Shown here: piece by piece, positions 51,287 through 60,849 of the stretch
How the letters are laid out: every line of letters begins with the position of its first letter
Position numbering within the stretch: position 1 is the stretch's first letter
Source of the DNA: Desulfofustis glycolicus DSM 9705
GTDB lineage: Bacteria; Desulfobacterota; Desulfobulbia; Desulfobulbales; Desulfocapsaceae
Assembly (NCBI RefSeq): GCF_900130015.1
Contig: NZ_FQXS01000009.1
Location: 1 to 64,000, forward strand
DNA length: 64,000 nucleotides
Reading direction: 5' to 3'
Made by a program: the position numbers and the translations under genes
The notes under the pieces: generated by a model
What the model was told of the DNA's origin: nothing
Databases searched by the model: none
The model's input: the letters and a program-made list of their open reading frames with translations, nothing else

Positions 51287-52873
51287 TCAGATGATTTCCC
51301 TGGTCTTGCGAAACTCGATGTCCGGCCACTTTTCCATAAAGAATTTCAGCATCCACTCGCTTTCGGCGAGATAGGTCAAAAAACCTTCGGCATCGAAGGC
51401 CAACACGTGCTGGTTGGCGCGTTCGAATTCGGCCAGTTTTTTCTTGTCCTGACAATAGACCCAGCGGGCCGCGCCGAAGCGGACCGGTTCGTAGATTGCA
51501 TCCACCCCGTACTCGTTTTTCAGCCGGGCCATGGTCACCTCGAACTGCAGCACGCCGACCGCTCCCATGACATAATCGGCGCCGATCAGTGGACGAAACA
51601 CCTGGATGGCGCCTTCTTCGGCCAGCTGAACCAGCCCTTTTTGCAGCTGTTTCAAGCGCAGCGGGTTTTTCAGCAAGACCCGCCGGAAGTGTTCCGGGGC
51701 GAAATTGGGGATCCCGGTAAACTTGAGCACCTCTTTGCTGGTAAAGGTGTCGCCGATCTTGATGGTGCCGTGGTTGGGCAGACCGATGATATCGCCCGGC
51801 CAGGCCTGTTCGACGTTTTCCCGGTCCTGGGCCATGAAGATGATCGCCCCCGCCAGGTTGATGTCTTTGCCGAGCCGATGATGGCGCACCTTCATTCCCT
51901 TGGTGAATGTGCCGGAACAGATGCGTAGGAAAGCGATGCGGTCGCGGTGGGCCGGGTTCATGTTGGCCTGGATCTTGAAAACAAACCCGGAGAAATCTTC
52001 TTCAGACGGTGCTACGCTGCGTGTCACCGCATCGCGGGCGCTCGGCGGCGGGGCCATCTCGACAAAGCCGTCAAGCATTTCCTGGACCCCGAAGTTATTG
52101 ATGGCACTACCGAAAAAGACCGGCGTCTGAGATGCTTTGAGGTATTGTTGATAGTCGAATGGACTGGCCGCCCCGGAAAGCAGTTCCAGGTCCTCGCGCA
52201 GATCGTCGGCCTGGCGGCCGACCAACTCGTCGAGCAGCGGGTCGTCGAGATTGTCGATGGTGATCGTCTGCTGGTCGCGGGTTTCACCGCCCGGGGTGAA
52301 GAGCCGCAGGTTTTTGCGATAGATATTGTAGACGCCCTTGAAACGCTTGCCCATACCGATCGGCCAGGAGAGCGGGGCACACTCGATCTGCAGTTTGTCT
52401 TCGATCTCGTCGAGCAGCTCGAGCGGCGAGCGGCCTTCGCGGTCGAGTTTGTTGATGAAGGTGATCAGTGGCGTATTGCGCATCCGGCAGACTTCCATCA
52501 GCTTCTCGGTCTGCGTCTCGACGCCCTTGGCACTGTCGATGACCATCACCGCCGAATCGACGGCGGTCAGGACGCGGTAGGTGTCTTCGGAAAAATCCTG
52601 GTGGCCGGGGGTGTCGAGCAGGTTGACTTCATAATCTCGATAGGTGAACTTCATCACCGAGGTGGTTACCGATATGCCGCGTTCCTGCTCGACGGCCATC
52701 CAGTCGCTTGTCGCGTGCCGATCCGCCTTGCGCGACTTGACGGCGCCGGCCAGGTTGATGGCGCCGCCGAAGAGCAGCAATTTTTCGGTCAGCGTGGTCT
52801 TGCCGGCGTCCGGGTGACTGATGATGCCAAACGTCCGTCGCCGGCCGATTTCTTTTTCCAGGATACTACTCAT
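51287..52873 (-). CDS. prfC: Peptide chain release factor 3
   Basis: The 528-residue GTPase has [20 protein letters not shown] (G1), [20 protein letters not shown] (G3) and [18 protein letters not shown] (G4), with domain [22 protein letters not shown] and the C-terminal RF3 block [20 protein letters not shown]. It ejects RF1/RF2 from the ribosome after termination. Length and motifs are normal. Copy B of the long palindrome lies upstream of its start. Confidence 0.95.
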   Translation of the reverse strand: MSSILEKEIGRRRTFGIISHPDAGKTTLTEKLLLFGGAINLAGAVKSRKADRHATSDWMAVEQERGISVTTSVMKFTYRDYEVNLLDTPGHQDFSEDTYRVLTAVDSAVMVIDSAKGVETQTEKLMEVCRMRNTPLITFINKLDREGRSPLELLDEIEDKLQIECAPLSWPIGMGKRFKGVYNIYRKNLRLFTPGGETRDQQTITIDNLDDPLLDELVGRQADDLREDLELLSGAASPFDYQQYLKASQTPVFFGSAINNFGVQEMLDGFVEMAPPPSARDAVTRSVAPSEEDFSGFVFKIQANMNPAHRDRIAFLRICSGTFTKGMKVRHHRLGKDINLAGAIIFMAQDRENVEQAWPGDIIGLPNHGTIKIGDTFTSKEVLKFTGIPNFAPEHFRRVLLKNPLRLKQLQKGLVQLAEEGAIQVFRPLIGADYVMGAVGVLQFEVTMARLKNEYGVDAIYEPVRFGAARWVYCQDKKKLAEFERANQHVLAFDAEGFLTYLAESEWMLKFFMEKWPDIEFRKTREII

Positions 52874-52924
52874 CGGAAGAAAAATGTCCTTTGCTTATTG
52901 GTGTCTACTTGAGTATAAAGGGAG

Positions 52925-53056
52925 CCTTGAAAAATTGTCATTTCGCCCAATCTCATCGTTGCGCAATCAAATTTTGTCCTTGGAATATCATCTATATGCC
53001 TGCGGGAAAATTTTCTTGCGCGCCTCGATTTTGACCGAAATTCCGAATTTTTCAAA
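52925..53056. repeat. Long-armed ~130-bp palindromic repeat, copy B
   Basis: CCTTGAAAAATTGTCATTTCG at the left (21 bases, shown less its last: CCTTGAAAAATTGTCATTTC) pairs with the right end GAAATTCCGAATTTTTCAAA. The centre TGGAATATCATCTATATGCC and GCGGGAAAATTTTCTTGCGC matches copies A and C. It lies between the divergent prfC and rfbB genes. Confidence 0.85.
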
Positions 53057-53133
53057 CTGCCCTAAAGAGGCGTTGAAAAAAACACGAAGCATATGCGCTT
53101 TTCCCCAGATTGCAATAGAAATCAGAGAGGACC

Positions 53134-54207
53134 ATGGAAAAAAGAATCGTTCTGGTGACCGGCGGTTGCGGTTTTATCGGCTGCAACTTCGTCCGGCTGG
53201 TCCGGCAGCGATTACCGCAGTGGCGGGTGATTAATCTCGATAAGCTGACCTATGCCGGCAACCTGCAGAGCCTGGCCGATCTCCCCGAGGGTGACGAGTA
53301 TCGCTTCGTGCTCGGAGACATAAGCGATCGGGCACTGGTAGCCCGACTCTTTGCCGAAGAGGCGATCGACACCGTCGTCCATTTTGCCGCCGAATCCCAT
53401 GTCGACCGCTCGATCGTCGGGCCGGACGAGTTTATCGCCACCAACATCGGCGGCACCTTTTCGCTGCTGCAGGCGGCTCGCGAGCAGTGGGCAAAGGCGC
53501 CTACCGCAGATGGAGCTTCGCGCCGCTTCCTGCACGTTTCCACCGACGAAGTCTACGGATCGCTCGGCGAGACCGGTTTGTTCAGCGAGACCACCGCCTA
53601 CGATCCGCGCTCGCCCTATTCGGCCTCAAAAGCCGCCTCCGATCACCTGGTCTCGGCCTATTTCCATACCTACGGTCTGCCGACGCTGGTCACCAATTGT
53701 TCGAACAACTACGGACCCTATCAGTTTCCGGAAAAACTGATCCCGCTTGTTTTCAACAACGCGCTGCATGGTCGCGAGTTGCCGGTCTACGGAGACGGCA
53801 AAAACGTGCGCGACTGGCTCTATGTCACCGATCACTGCGAGGCGCTGCTGGCCGTGCTGGAGCGCGGCGAACCGGGGCGACGCTACAATATCGGCGGCAA
53901 TAACGAGATGACCAATATCGAGGTCGTCTCCCTGCTCTGCGATATTCTCGACGACCGGGTCGGCCCGCTATCCGAAGGCAGCCACCGCCGCTCGCTGATC
54001 ACTTACGTTCGGGACCGCCAGGGGCACGATCGGCGCTATGCCATCGATGCGACCCGGATCAGAGACGAGATCGGCTGGCAGCCGTCGGTGGTTCGTTTCG
54101 CCGACGGACTGGCGGCCACCGTCGACTGGTATCTGACCCACCGGGACTGGCTCGAGGCGGTGATCGACGGGTCCTACCAGGACTATTATCGCGAGATGTA
54201 CGGCTGA
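53134..54207 (+). CDS. rfbB: dTDP-glucose 4,6-dehydratase
   Basis: The 357-residue extended SDR has VTGGCGFIGCNFVRLVRQRL (NAD site), HFAAESHVDRSIVGPDEFIA, LHVSTDEVYGSLGETGLFSE (catalytic T-D-E) and YSASKAASDHLVSAYFHTYG (Tyr-x3-Lys), then NNYGPYQFPEKLIPLVFNNA. It makes dTDP-4-keto-6-deoxyglucose. It is followed by rfbC but no rfbA or rfbD is present. Its product could also feed the 4-aminotransferase at 15520. Confidence 0.95.
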   Translation: MEKRIVLVTGGCGFIGCNFVRLVRQRLPQWRVINLDKLTYAGNLQSLADLPEGDEYRFVLGDISDRALVARLFAEEAIDTVVHFAAESHVDRSIVGPDEFIATNIGGTFSLLQAAREQWAKAPTADGASRRFLHVSTDEVYGSLGETGLFSETTAYDPRSPYSASKAASDHLVSAYFHTYGLPTLVTNCSNNYGPYQFPEKLIPLVFNNALHGRELPVYGDGKNVRDWLYVTDHCEALLAVLERGEPGRRYNIGGNNEMTNIEVVSLLCDILDDRVGPLSEGSHRRSLITYVRDRQGHDRRYAIDATRIRDEIGWQPSVVRFADGLAATVDWYLTHRDWLEAVIDGSYQDYYREMYG

Positions 54208-54237
54208 TCATCGAATCGGCTCATTCCAGGAAAGAAT

Positions 54238-54783
54238 ATGCAGACCATTGCTACCGACATACCCGAAGTGCTGCTCTTCGAGCCGAAGGTGTTCGGCGAC
54301 GAGCGCGGCTTTTTCATGGAGAGTTTCAATCGCCGGACCTGGCAGTCGCTGACCGGTCTTGACGGCGAGTTCGTCCAGGACAACCATTCCCGGTCCAGTC
54401 GCGGTGTGCTGCGCGGCATTCACTACCAGATCCGGCAGCCACAGGGGAAACTGGTGCGGGTGGTAGCCGGCGAAGTCTTCGATGTGGCCGTCGATCTACG
54501 GCGCTCTTCACCAACCTTCGGCCGCTGGGTCGGGGTGCACTTGAGCGAGGCCAACAAGCGCCAGTTCTGGGTGCCGCCCGGCTTCGGCCACGCTTTCCTG
54601 GTGCTTTCCGAGAGCGCCGATTTCCTCTACAAGGCAACCGACTATTACGCCCCGGAACACGAGCGGGCCATTATTTGGAACGATCCAGACCTGGCCATCG
54701 ACTGGCCGGGCGGTGCAGCCCCGGAACTATCCGCCAAGGACGGCGCGGCGTCACGCTTAGCCGATGCCGAGGTTTATGAATAA
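54238..54783 (+). CDS. rfbC: dTDP-4-dehydrorhamnose 3,5-epimerase
   Basis: The 181-residue cupin enzyme shows VLLFEPKVFGDERGFFMESF, DNHSRSSRGVLRGIHYQIRQ with the catalytic histidine of RGIHYQ, GEVFDVAVDLRRSSPTFGRW, and PPGFGHAFLVLSESADFLYK ending in the usual DPDLAIDWP. It epimerises C3 and C5 of the keto-sugar made by RfbB. It starts 30 nt after rfbB and converges on the kinase gene with a 10-bp overlap. Confidence 0.95.
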   Translation: MQTIATDIPEVLLFEPKVFGDERGFFMESFNRRTWQSLTGLDGEFVQDNHSRSSRGVLRGIHYQIRQPQGKLVRVVAGEVFDVAVDLRRSSPTFGRWVGVHLSEANKRQFWVPPGFGHAFLVLSESADFLYKATDYYAPEHERAIIWNDPDLAIDWPGGAAPELSAKDGAASRLADAEVYE

Positions 54784-56102
54784 TTGAAACTGCTCACGGC
54801 GCGGACGTGATAGCGGCAGTCCATATCCTGCGGGGCGGCATAGCCCATGTCGAGGTTGACATACCAGCGTTCCACCGGACCGTGTTTATCGCAGCTCCAG
54901 AACCAGCTGCCGGTGGCCGGAAAGACGGATACCAGGTGCGGGATCGAGGATTGATCGAGCAGGGAGAGCAGTTCGTCGACGGTGGGTAGTCGCCAAGGAC
55001 CGCCGCCGCTGACGGTGGGCAGCGACGTGCACCAGGTTTCGGCCGCCGACCAAGCGAGCGGGTAGGGGCTGGGGTGCAGTTGCCAGGCCAGCTTGGTGAC
55101 GGTGTCGAACACGATGTCGCCGTCGCGGGTGAAGGAGCCGGCCACCGGTGCCTTCGGGCGAGCCAGGTCGTTGAGGCCGAAGCGCTCCAGTGCCCGTTTG
55201 CCGCACTGGTTGTCCGGGGTGCTGCGCAGCAGCACCGTTGTGGCCGGCGGTGAGTCGGCCGGGGGCAACGGGGGAGGCGGGTCCTCGACCGGGGCAAGCG
55301 GCAGCGCCGCGAGCGCCTCCTGCATGACCCGTGCACTCTGGAAGCGAAGCGCCGGGTCCCATTGCAGGCCGGTGTGGAAGAAATCGTCCCAGCTCCGGTC
55401 GTAGGCCGGGTTGATCAGCGACAGCGGAAAGCTCTGCATGCCGGGCAGGGTGCCGGTGAGCAGCCTATAGAGCAGTACCGCAGTGCTGTAGCAATCGGCC
55501 CGGCCGTCCACGAGGTTCGGGGCTTTCTGCTGTTCCGGCGGTGTATAATAGGGTGAGCCGATCTGCATGTTCTGCGGGCCGGAAAAGGACAGGGTGTCGG
55601 CCAGGGCCATGCCGAAATCGCAGATCTTGACCCGATCCTGGTCGGTGACCAGGATGTTGTGCGGTTTGATGTCACGGTGGACTACCAGGTGATGGTGCAG
55701 GTAGTCGAGTGCGTCGAGGATCTGCAGGCCGTAATGGACGAGCAGGTGGGGGCGGATCGGCCGGGAGGGTTGTTCGAGCTGAAACGTCTCACCGATCATC
55801 GTCCCAAGGTTGTTGCAATAATATTCCATCACGAAAAACGGTCGCCCGGCTTCGTCGAGGTCCCAGTCCCAGACAGCCGCCAGCCGGGGGTGCTGCAGGT
55901 CGGCGAGGAGCCGGGCCTCGGCGTGGAAGATCTCTTCGAGCCGATCACGGCCGACGGTGATCTCCAGCGCCTCGGACGGCTGCAGCAGTTTGATCGCCAC
56001 GACCTTGTCGATATCCGGCTGCAGGGCCTTGTAAACGATGCCCATGCCGCCTTTGCCGAGTCGCTTGAGAATCGTGTACTTGCCGACGGTCTGCGTTTTC
56101 AT
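54774..56102 (-). CDS. Ser/Thr protein kinase with C-terminal DUF1566 (Lcl) domain
   Basis: The 442-residue protein begins with a Hanks-type kinase: YTILKRLGKGGMGIVYKALQ (glycine loop), VVAIKLLQ (ATP lysine), HLVVHRDIKPHNILVTDQDR (catalytic loop), VKICDFGMALADT (DFG). The C-terminal 130 residues match DUF1566/Lcl: VFDTVTKLAWQLHPSPYPLA, GPWRLPTVDELLSLLDQSS and FWSCDKHGPVERWYVNLDMG. No membrane segment separates them, though DUF1566 is usually extracellular, which is odd. Its start overlaps the stop of a metallophosphoesterase gene (ATGA), so the two probably work together. Confidence 0.9.
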   Translation of the reverse strand: MKTQTVGKYTILKRLGKGGMGIVYKALQPDIDKVVAIKLLQPSEALEITVGRDRLEEIFHAEARLLADLQHPRLAAVWDWDLDEAGRPFFVMEYYCNNLGTMIGETFQLEQPSRPIRPHLLVHYGLQILDALDYLHHHLVVHRDIKPHNILVTDQDRVKICDFGMALADTLSFSGPQNMQIGSPYYTPPEQQKAPNLVDGRADCYSTAVLLYRLLTGTLPGMQSFPLSLINPAYDRSWDDFFHTGLQWDPALRFQSARVMQEALAALPLAPVEDPPPPLPPADSPPATTVLLRSTPDNQCGKRALERFGLNDLARPKAPVAGSFTRDGDIVFDTVTKLAWQLHPSPYPLAWSAAETWCTSLPTVSGGGPWRLPTVDELLSLLDQSSIPHLVSVFPATGSWFWSCDKHGPVERWYVNLDMGYAAPQDMDCRYHVRAVSSFNYS

Positions 56103-56836
56103 GACCAGAGCAGCCGGCGCGCATTGATGTCCGGAAAGCCTTTGACCTTGATCAGCCGGACCGTGGTATCGACGTCGTAGGGAACGGCCCTGATTTCGAC
56201 GGTGTGCCGTTCGTCATCCCAGATGCCGTATTTGGCCAGGTTGCTGTGATCGTCACGCGGCTGGCCGACACTGCCGCAGATGAACAGGTAGCGGCAGGCC
56301 GGGTCGATGGTGGTCGTACCCGGACCGATGGTGGCGGACAGTTTCGTCCCTGCGGCGGTGATTTTGAACATCGACAGCAAATGGGTATGGCCGACGAAGC
56401 AGATCGCTTCCGGATAGCCGGCGAAGATGCGCTGCAGCCTGATCGGCGACGGGTCGAACAGGTATTCGGTGGTCGAGGAGGGCGGACAGCCGTGCAGGAA
56501 TCGGGCGTTGTCGCGGAAAATGACAACCGGCAAGGCCGCCAGCCAGGCCAGGCTCTCCTCCGACAACAACTCCCTGGTGCGCGCCAGGGACTGCTGGCAG
56601 GTCGGGTTGAGCAGCCGGAAATAGTCGTTGTTGATCAGGGCCAGTTCGTGATTGCCAAGCACCGAAGGTATGCCGGCAGCGATCAGGGTCCTGACGACCC
56701 GCTCCGGTTCAGGACCGTAGCCGATGGTATCGCCAAGACTGATGATCTCGTCGACCGTCTGGTCCTCGATGTCGACGAGGACCGCCGCCAGGGCCTGGTT
56801 GTTGCCATGGATATCGGCTATGACGGCGCGGCGCAT
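56099..56836 (-). CDS. Metallophosphoesterase (YfcE/PrpE-like)
   Basis: The 245-residue protein starts MRRAVIADIHGNNQALAAVL (D-x-H), followed by DEIISLGDTIGYGPEPERVV (GDxxxYGP), SVLGNHELALINN (GNHE), CFVGHTHLLSMFK (GHTH) and ICGSVGQPRDDHSN. All metal ligands of a calcineurin-like dinuclear site are present. It is just upstream of and overlapping the Ser/Thr kinase, suggesting a phosphatase/kinase pair, though nucleotide substrates are equally possible. Confidence 0.87.
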   Translation of the reverse strand: MRRAVIADIHGNNQALAAVLVDIEDQTVDEIISLGDTIGYGPEPERVVRTLIAAGIPSVLGNHELALINNDYFRLLNPTCQQSLARTRELLSEESLAWLAALPVVIFRDNARFLHGCPPSSTTEYLFDPSPIRLQRIFAGYPEAICFVGHTHLLSMFKITAAGTKLSATIGPGTTTIDPACRYLFICGSVGQPRDDHSNLAKYGIWDDERHTVEIRAVPYDVDTTVRLIKVKGFPDINARRLLWS

Positions 56837-56860
56837 CGTCGTTTCGACCCGAACCGGCTG

Positions 56861-57286
56861 TCAGCCGCCGTAGAGCAGTTCGCCGCCGGAAAAACCGAGG
56901 CCGCCGCAGATCGCCAGACTCACCAGATAGTAGCGGAACAGGACCTGATGGGAAGCGCCCCGGCGCTGTGCGACGACGGTGGCGATCAACACACCGGTCA
57001 GGACTACACCGAGGATCATCTTGATGACGATCCACTTGTTCCAGTCGCCGGCGAAGACGTGTTGCCAGTCGAGCAGGCCTGCGATATAGACCGGCACGAC
57101 GAAGATCAGAGCGAGAACGATGCAGTGAAAGGCTGTGCGGTCGAGGCCGAGACCGGGTTTTTTCCAGTGGACCAAAGAAAAGAGCACTGCACCGACGACC
57201 ATGCCCATCGGGATGTGAACGACGATCGGGTGAATCGGGTGATGGAAGCCGACCAGGGCCAGCAGATTATAAAATCCCTCTATCAT
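56861..57286 (-). CDS. DUF2231-type membrane protein
   Basis: ATG 57286 behind CCTGGAGGTTCCCG gives 141 residues with four membrane segments (VVHIPMGMVVGAVLFSLVH, FHCIVLALIFVVPVYIAGLL, WIVIKMILGVVLTGVLIATV, YYLVSLAICGGLGFSGGELL). HHPIHPIVVHIPMGM is the DUF2231 hallmark, and its histidines could bind haem. It lies 168 nt after a lipoprotein cytochrome c gene on the same strand, hinting at a small electron-transfer unit. Confidence 0.8.
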   Translation of the reverse strand: MIEGFYNLLALVGFHHPIHPIVVHIPMGMVVGAVLFSLVHWKKPGLGLDRTAFHCIVLALIFVVPVYIAGLLDWQHVFAGDWNKWIVIKMILGVVLTGVLIATVVAQRRGASHQVLFRYYLVSLAICGGLGFSGGELLYGG

Positions 57287-57454
57287 CGGGAACCTCCAGG
57301 TAGGTGTTGGGGACATTTCGTCCGGGCCCGCTGCGTGCAAGGCATCTCCACGGTGCCGTCTGGCTCGGGCTTGCAGAGACTGATAATCATTGTTTGCGCC
57401 GTGTGCACGCAAACTCTCGTGCTGCCGGCCGCCTGTCTGCCGGTCACGGGCACC

Positions 57455-57772
57455 CTATTTACGCGTCAGCCAGGCATAGATGTCGGCCACGTCCCCGTCG
57501 GGTATTTTTTCTTCTGAATATTTGGGCATTATCGGTGAGCCGGCATCCCTGACGATGCCAAGGAAGTGACGATAGCTCATATCCAGCGGATAGATTTGAG
57601 GCGCCTTGCCGTCGTTTCCCTGGCGGCCATGGCAGGCGTAACAATTATGCATCGAGTACCAGCGCTGACCTTCTTCGGCATCGCCGGACGGGGTGGAGCA
57701 GGCACCGGAAATCAGCAGCAGGCCGGCACCAAGGAATACTGCCGAATGACGGATAAACGGGAGTGCTTTCAT
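57455..57772 (-). CDS. Lipoprotein class I cytochrome c
   Basis: ATG 57772 behind GGAGGACACA gives 105 residues. MKALPFIRHSAVFLGAGLLL ISGAC carries a lipobox (ISGAC). A single haem site CYACH is followed by GRQGNDGKAPQIYPLDMS and SPIMPKYSEEKIPDGDVADI, whose methionine (IMPKYS) is the likely sixth ligand. It would sit on the outer face of the inner membrane or in the outer membrane and carry electrons, perhaps with the DUF2231 protein downstream. Confidence 0.9.
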   Translation of the reverse strand: MKALPFIRHSAVFLGAGLLLISGACSTPSGDAEEGQRWYSMHNCYACHGRQGNDGKAPQIYPLDMSYRHFLGIVRDAGSPIMPKYSEEKIPDGDVADIYAWLTRK

Positions 57773-58170
57773 TGTGTCCTCCATGGTTGAGGGAACCTTG
57801 AAAAACTGCACATTGTGTGATTGCGGTACGTTGATCCATTGCATCAGGGCAAACGTAGCGAATCCGCCGCCGATCTGCAATCCTTTGTTGTCCCTCTTAA
57901 CATTCCGCCTCTGCGACGAAATGATCATTGAAAATCGGCGTCATGGTCGGAAGGGCTGTCCGCTCCTGCCTCCGGCTGCTGCGCTGCGGCTTGGTCGACT
58001 GGCCTCCGAGGCCGGCAGACAGGCCTTCCATGGCCTGGCCGCCGGCTGCGGACGTCCTGTCCGCAGCCCTACGGGCCTGATTTTCCGGCCCGCCGGGCCT
58101 TCGCGATGCAGCCTCCGGCAGGACCGGCCAGCCCGGGGAAACTTCTGTTGATGTAAAATCGGGTGCGGGA
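57773..58170. other. Gap with strong GC hairpins, no gene
   Basis: GGCTGCGGAC and GTCCGCAGCC (58044-58053 and 58059-58068) form a perfect 10-bp stem with a 5-nt loop; further short palindromes flank it (AGGCCTTCCATGGCCT at 58021, GGCCCGCCGGGCC near 58089). The stems follow the minus-strand PBP4 gene and may slow or end its transcription. At 57790-57808 AGGGAACCTTGAAAAACTG matches the left end of the long palindromic repeat C but the rest is absent. Confidence 0.5.
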
Positions 58171-59463
58171 TTACCGGGTGGCGGTGGTGGCCCGGCTGGC
58201 TTCGATGAGGCGGCTGGTTTGGCGGGCGTTTTGATGCAGCCGGTGCAGCAGGCCGAGTAGCTCTCGCCTGGTATTGGGCGGCTGGTTGAGCAGGATGACA
58301 AACGGGTCGAGGCGGTGTTCCTGACTGAAGTATCCCGCATAGCAATAGATATTGCGCATGGTTCCCGACTTGAGCGGGATGCCCTGAAGCGGCGACAGCA
58401 GGTCGGCGTACGGTTTGAACGCCTCGAGCAGGGCGATCATGAATGTTGGGGTGACCCGGGTGCGCCGCGACAGGCCGGAGCCTTCGATGAGTTGAAACTG
58501 TTCGGCCGGCAGGTGGTGGCGATTGACGAGGATATTGGTTGCCGTATGCCGGGCTTTTTCCCAGGTGGCCGGGTAGCCGTGGTGGCTGGCGCCGGCGCTG
58601 AGAAACAGCTGGTTGGCGATGTAATTGTTGGAATGCTTCAGGCAGGAGCGGATAATCTCGGCTGTCGTTTTCGGCCCGACATATCTGAGCAGCAGCTTAT
58701 CGTCGATGCCAACCGTGCCCCGGACGGCGGTGCCGGAGACGTCGATGCCCTCCAGGCGCAACAAGGCACTGAAGAGTTCAGCGACGTAGCGTAGCGGGGT
58801 GTCAAGAGCCCCCGGTGAGTCAAAGGCGGCGACGTTGACCCGGTGGTGACCGGCCGGCAGTTGCGTCCCGATCTCTTTGGTCAGCGGCAGCACCGGCAAT
58901 TGTGCTTCCGGACTGGTGATGGTGCCGCTTTGCTGCTTGAGAAGCGGCAGCGCGTTGAAGTTGACGACCAGGGCGCCGCCGGGTGCATCGTAGGGGTTAG
59001 TCGAATTTTCACTGCCGTCGGCAGGCTCGTCAAGGGCGAAAGAGGTGTCGTCAAGGACCAGGCCAGTGACACGGCGCAGTCCGCGTGCTTTCAGTTCGGC
59101 GGAAATCTCACGTACCCGTTCGGTGGTCAGGAACGGGTCGCCGTAGCCCTTGATGCACAGTCTTCCGTCGCCGCGCAGATAAATATCGGTGGCGAAACGG
59201 TAGCCCGGCCCGAGGGTCTCCAGGGCGACGAGAGCGGTGGCGACTTTGATCGTCGAAGCCGGCACGAAGTATTCGCTGCTGCGGGTATCGGCAAGCACCA
59301 GGCCGTCCAGGGTGACGACCAGGCCACCGGAGGTGACCAGACGGTCGATGGCCGGCTCGAGCGGCGGCGCTGACCATACCGTCGCCGCCGGCAGGCAGCA
59401 GATCAGGGTCAGCAGCAGCGCTGTCAAGCATCGCTGCTGGAGATATCGTAGGCGGGTCGGCAC
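58171..59463 (-). CDS. dacB: D-alanyl-D-alanine carboxypeptidase/endopeptidase (PBP4, S13 family)
   Basis: GTG 59463 gives 430 residues with a signal peptide (LTALLLTLICCLPAATVWSA). The penicillin-binding motifs are in order: SxxK in VPASTIKVATALVAL, SxN in CLKHSNNYIANQLFL, and KSG in IPLKSGTMRNIYCY. The long insert between SxxK and SxN is the mark of class C PBP4-type enzymes. It trims peptidoglycan cross-links in the periplasm. It starts 7 nt after the trpB2 stop. An ATG at 59559 lies inside trpB2 and is less likely. Confidence 0.88.
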   Translation of the reverse strand: MPTRLRYLQQRCLTALLLTLICCLPAATVWSAPPLEPAIDRLVTSGGLVVTLDGLVLADTRSSEYFVPASTIKVATALVALETLGPGYRFATDIYLRGDGRLCIKGYGDPFLTTERVREISAELKARGLRRVTGLVLDDTSFALDEPADGSENSTNPYDAPGGALVVNFNALPLLKQQSGTITSPEAQLPVLPLTKEIGTQLPAGHHRVNVAAFDSPGALDTPLRYVAELFSALLRLEGIDVSGTAVRGTVGIDDKLLLRYVGPKTTAEIIRSCLKHSNNYIANQLFLSAGASHHGYPATWEKARHTATNILVNRHHLPAEQFQLIEGSGLSRRTRVTPTFMIALLEAFKPYADLLSPLQGIPLKSGTMRNIYCYAGYFSQEHRLDPFVILLNQPPNTRRELLGLLHRLHQNARQTSRLIEASRATTATR

Positions 59464-59470
59464 AGACGTT

Positions 59471-60811
59471 TCAGATCTGCGGCAACCCGGCCAGGGATGC
59501 GGCGATCTGCTCCTCGGGATAGTCGTAGTCGTGGAGTTCTCCGGCGAAATAACGGTCATAGGCGGCCATGTCGATCAGCCCGTGACCGGAAAAGTTGAAC
59601 AGGATGGTCTGCGGTTTCTCCGGTTCCCGCAGCGCTTCGATAATGGCGCCGCGGATGGCGTGACAGGTCTCCGGCGCCGGGATGATGCCCTCGGTCCTGG
59701 CAAAGAGCACACCGGCCTCGAAGCATTCGAGCTGGTGCAACCGGAGCGGCTCGACGATTTTCTGGCTGATCATGGCCGAGACGATCGGCGCCATGCCGTG
59801 ATAGCGCAGCCCGCCGGCGTGAATGCCGGGCGGGACGAAATCGTGCCCAAGAGTATGCATGTAGAGCAGCGGCGTGGTCTGAGCGGTGTCGCCGAAATCG
59901 TAGGCCAGCGCGCCGGCGGTCATCGACGGGCAGGAAGACGGTTCGGTGCCGACGAAACGGATCTTCTTGCCGTCGAGGTAATCGGGGATGAACGGCACGG
60001 CCAGGCCGGCGAAATTGGATCCGCCGCCGCAGCAGCCGATGACGACATCGGGATAATCGCCGGCGATGGCCAGCTGCTTTTTCGCCTCCAGGCCGATGAT
60101 CGACTGGTGCAGAACCACGTGATTGAGCACAGAGCCCAGTCCGTATTTGGTATCTTCCCTGGAGGCGGCGTCCTCAATGGCCTCGGAGATGGCCATGCCG
60201 AGCGAGCCGGGGGTGTCCGGGAAGGAGGCCAGGATCGCCCGGCCGGATGCCGTCTGATCGCTCGGGCTGGCAATGACCTCGGCGCCGAAGGTCTGCATGA
60301 CCGATTTCCGGTACGGTTTTTGTTCAAACGAGATGCGGACCATGTAGACCGTACATTCCAGGCCGAATTTGTTGGTGGCCAGTGACAGCGCACTGCCCCA
60401 CTGGCCGGCGCCGGTCTCGGTGGTCATCCGCTTGACGCCTTCCCGTTTGTTGTAGTAGGCCTGGGCGACCGCCGAATTCGGCTTGTGCGAGCCGACCGGG
60501 GAAACGCCTTCGTTCTTGAAGTAAATTTTGGCCTTGGTGCCGAGCGCCTGTTCCAGGGCGGTGGCCCTGACCAGCGGCGATGGCCGCCAGATCTTCAGGA
60601 TATCGAGGACCTCCGGCGGGATGTCGATAAAACGCCGGTCGGACATCTCCTGCTCCAGCAATCCCATCGGGAAGATTGCCGCCAGTTTGTCCGGCCCCAT
60701 CGGTTCCTTGGTGGCCGGATCGAGCGGCGGGCGGAGGCCGCCCGGCAGGTCTGGTACTACATTGTACCATTGAGTCGGCATTTCGTCGTCACGCAAAATG
60801 ATTTTCTTCAA
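59471..60811 (-). CDS. TrpB2-type tryptophan synthase beta-like PLP enzyme
   Basis: The 446-residue protein starts at TTG 60811 behind AGGAGAACAAGCG. It has the extended N-terminus of TrpB2 ([20 protein letters not shown]), the PLP lysine in [40 protein letters not shown] and the phosphate-binding [19 protein letters not shown]. TrpB2 enzymes join indole and serine without needing TrpA. No trp operon is near, as is usual for this type. Copy C of the long palindrome lies right upstream. Confidence 0.92.
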   Translation of the reverse strand: MKKIILRDDEMPTQWYNVVPDLPGGLRPPLDPATKEPMGPDKLAAIFPMGLLEQEMSDRRFIDIPPEVLDILKIWRPSPLVRATALEQALGTKAKIYFKNEGVSPVGSHKPNSAVAQAYYNKREGVKRMTTETGAGQWGSALSLATNKFGLECTVYMVRISFEQKPYRKSVMQTFGAEVIASPSDQTASGRAILASFPDTPGSLGMAISEAIEDAASREDTKYGLGSVLNHVVLHQSIIGLEAKKQLAIAGDYPDVVIGCCGGGSNFAGLAVPFIPDYLDGKKIRFVGTEPSSCPSMTAGALAYDFGDTAQTTPLLYMHTLGHDFVPPGIHAGGLRYHGMAPIVSAMISQKIVEPLRLHQLECFEAGVLFARTEGIIPAPETCHAIRGAIIEALREPEKPQTILFNFSGHGLIDMAAYDRYFAGELHDYDYPEEQIAASLAGLPQI

Positions 60812-60849
60812 CGCTTGTTCTCCTGTTGTCTGCCTACGCATCAAGGGAA

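Noticed and set aside
56204-57517. 437-codon plus-strand frame over the phosphoesterase, DUF2231 and part of the cytochrome gene
   Set aside because: Antisense to three genes with clear motifs and ribosome binding sites.
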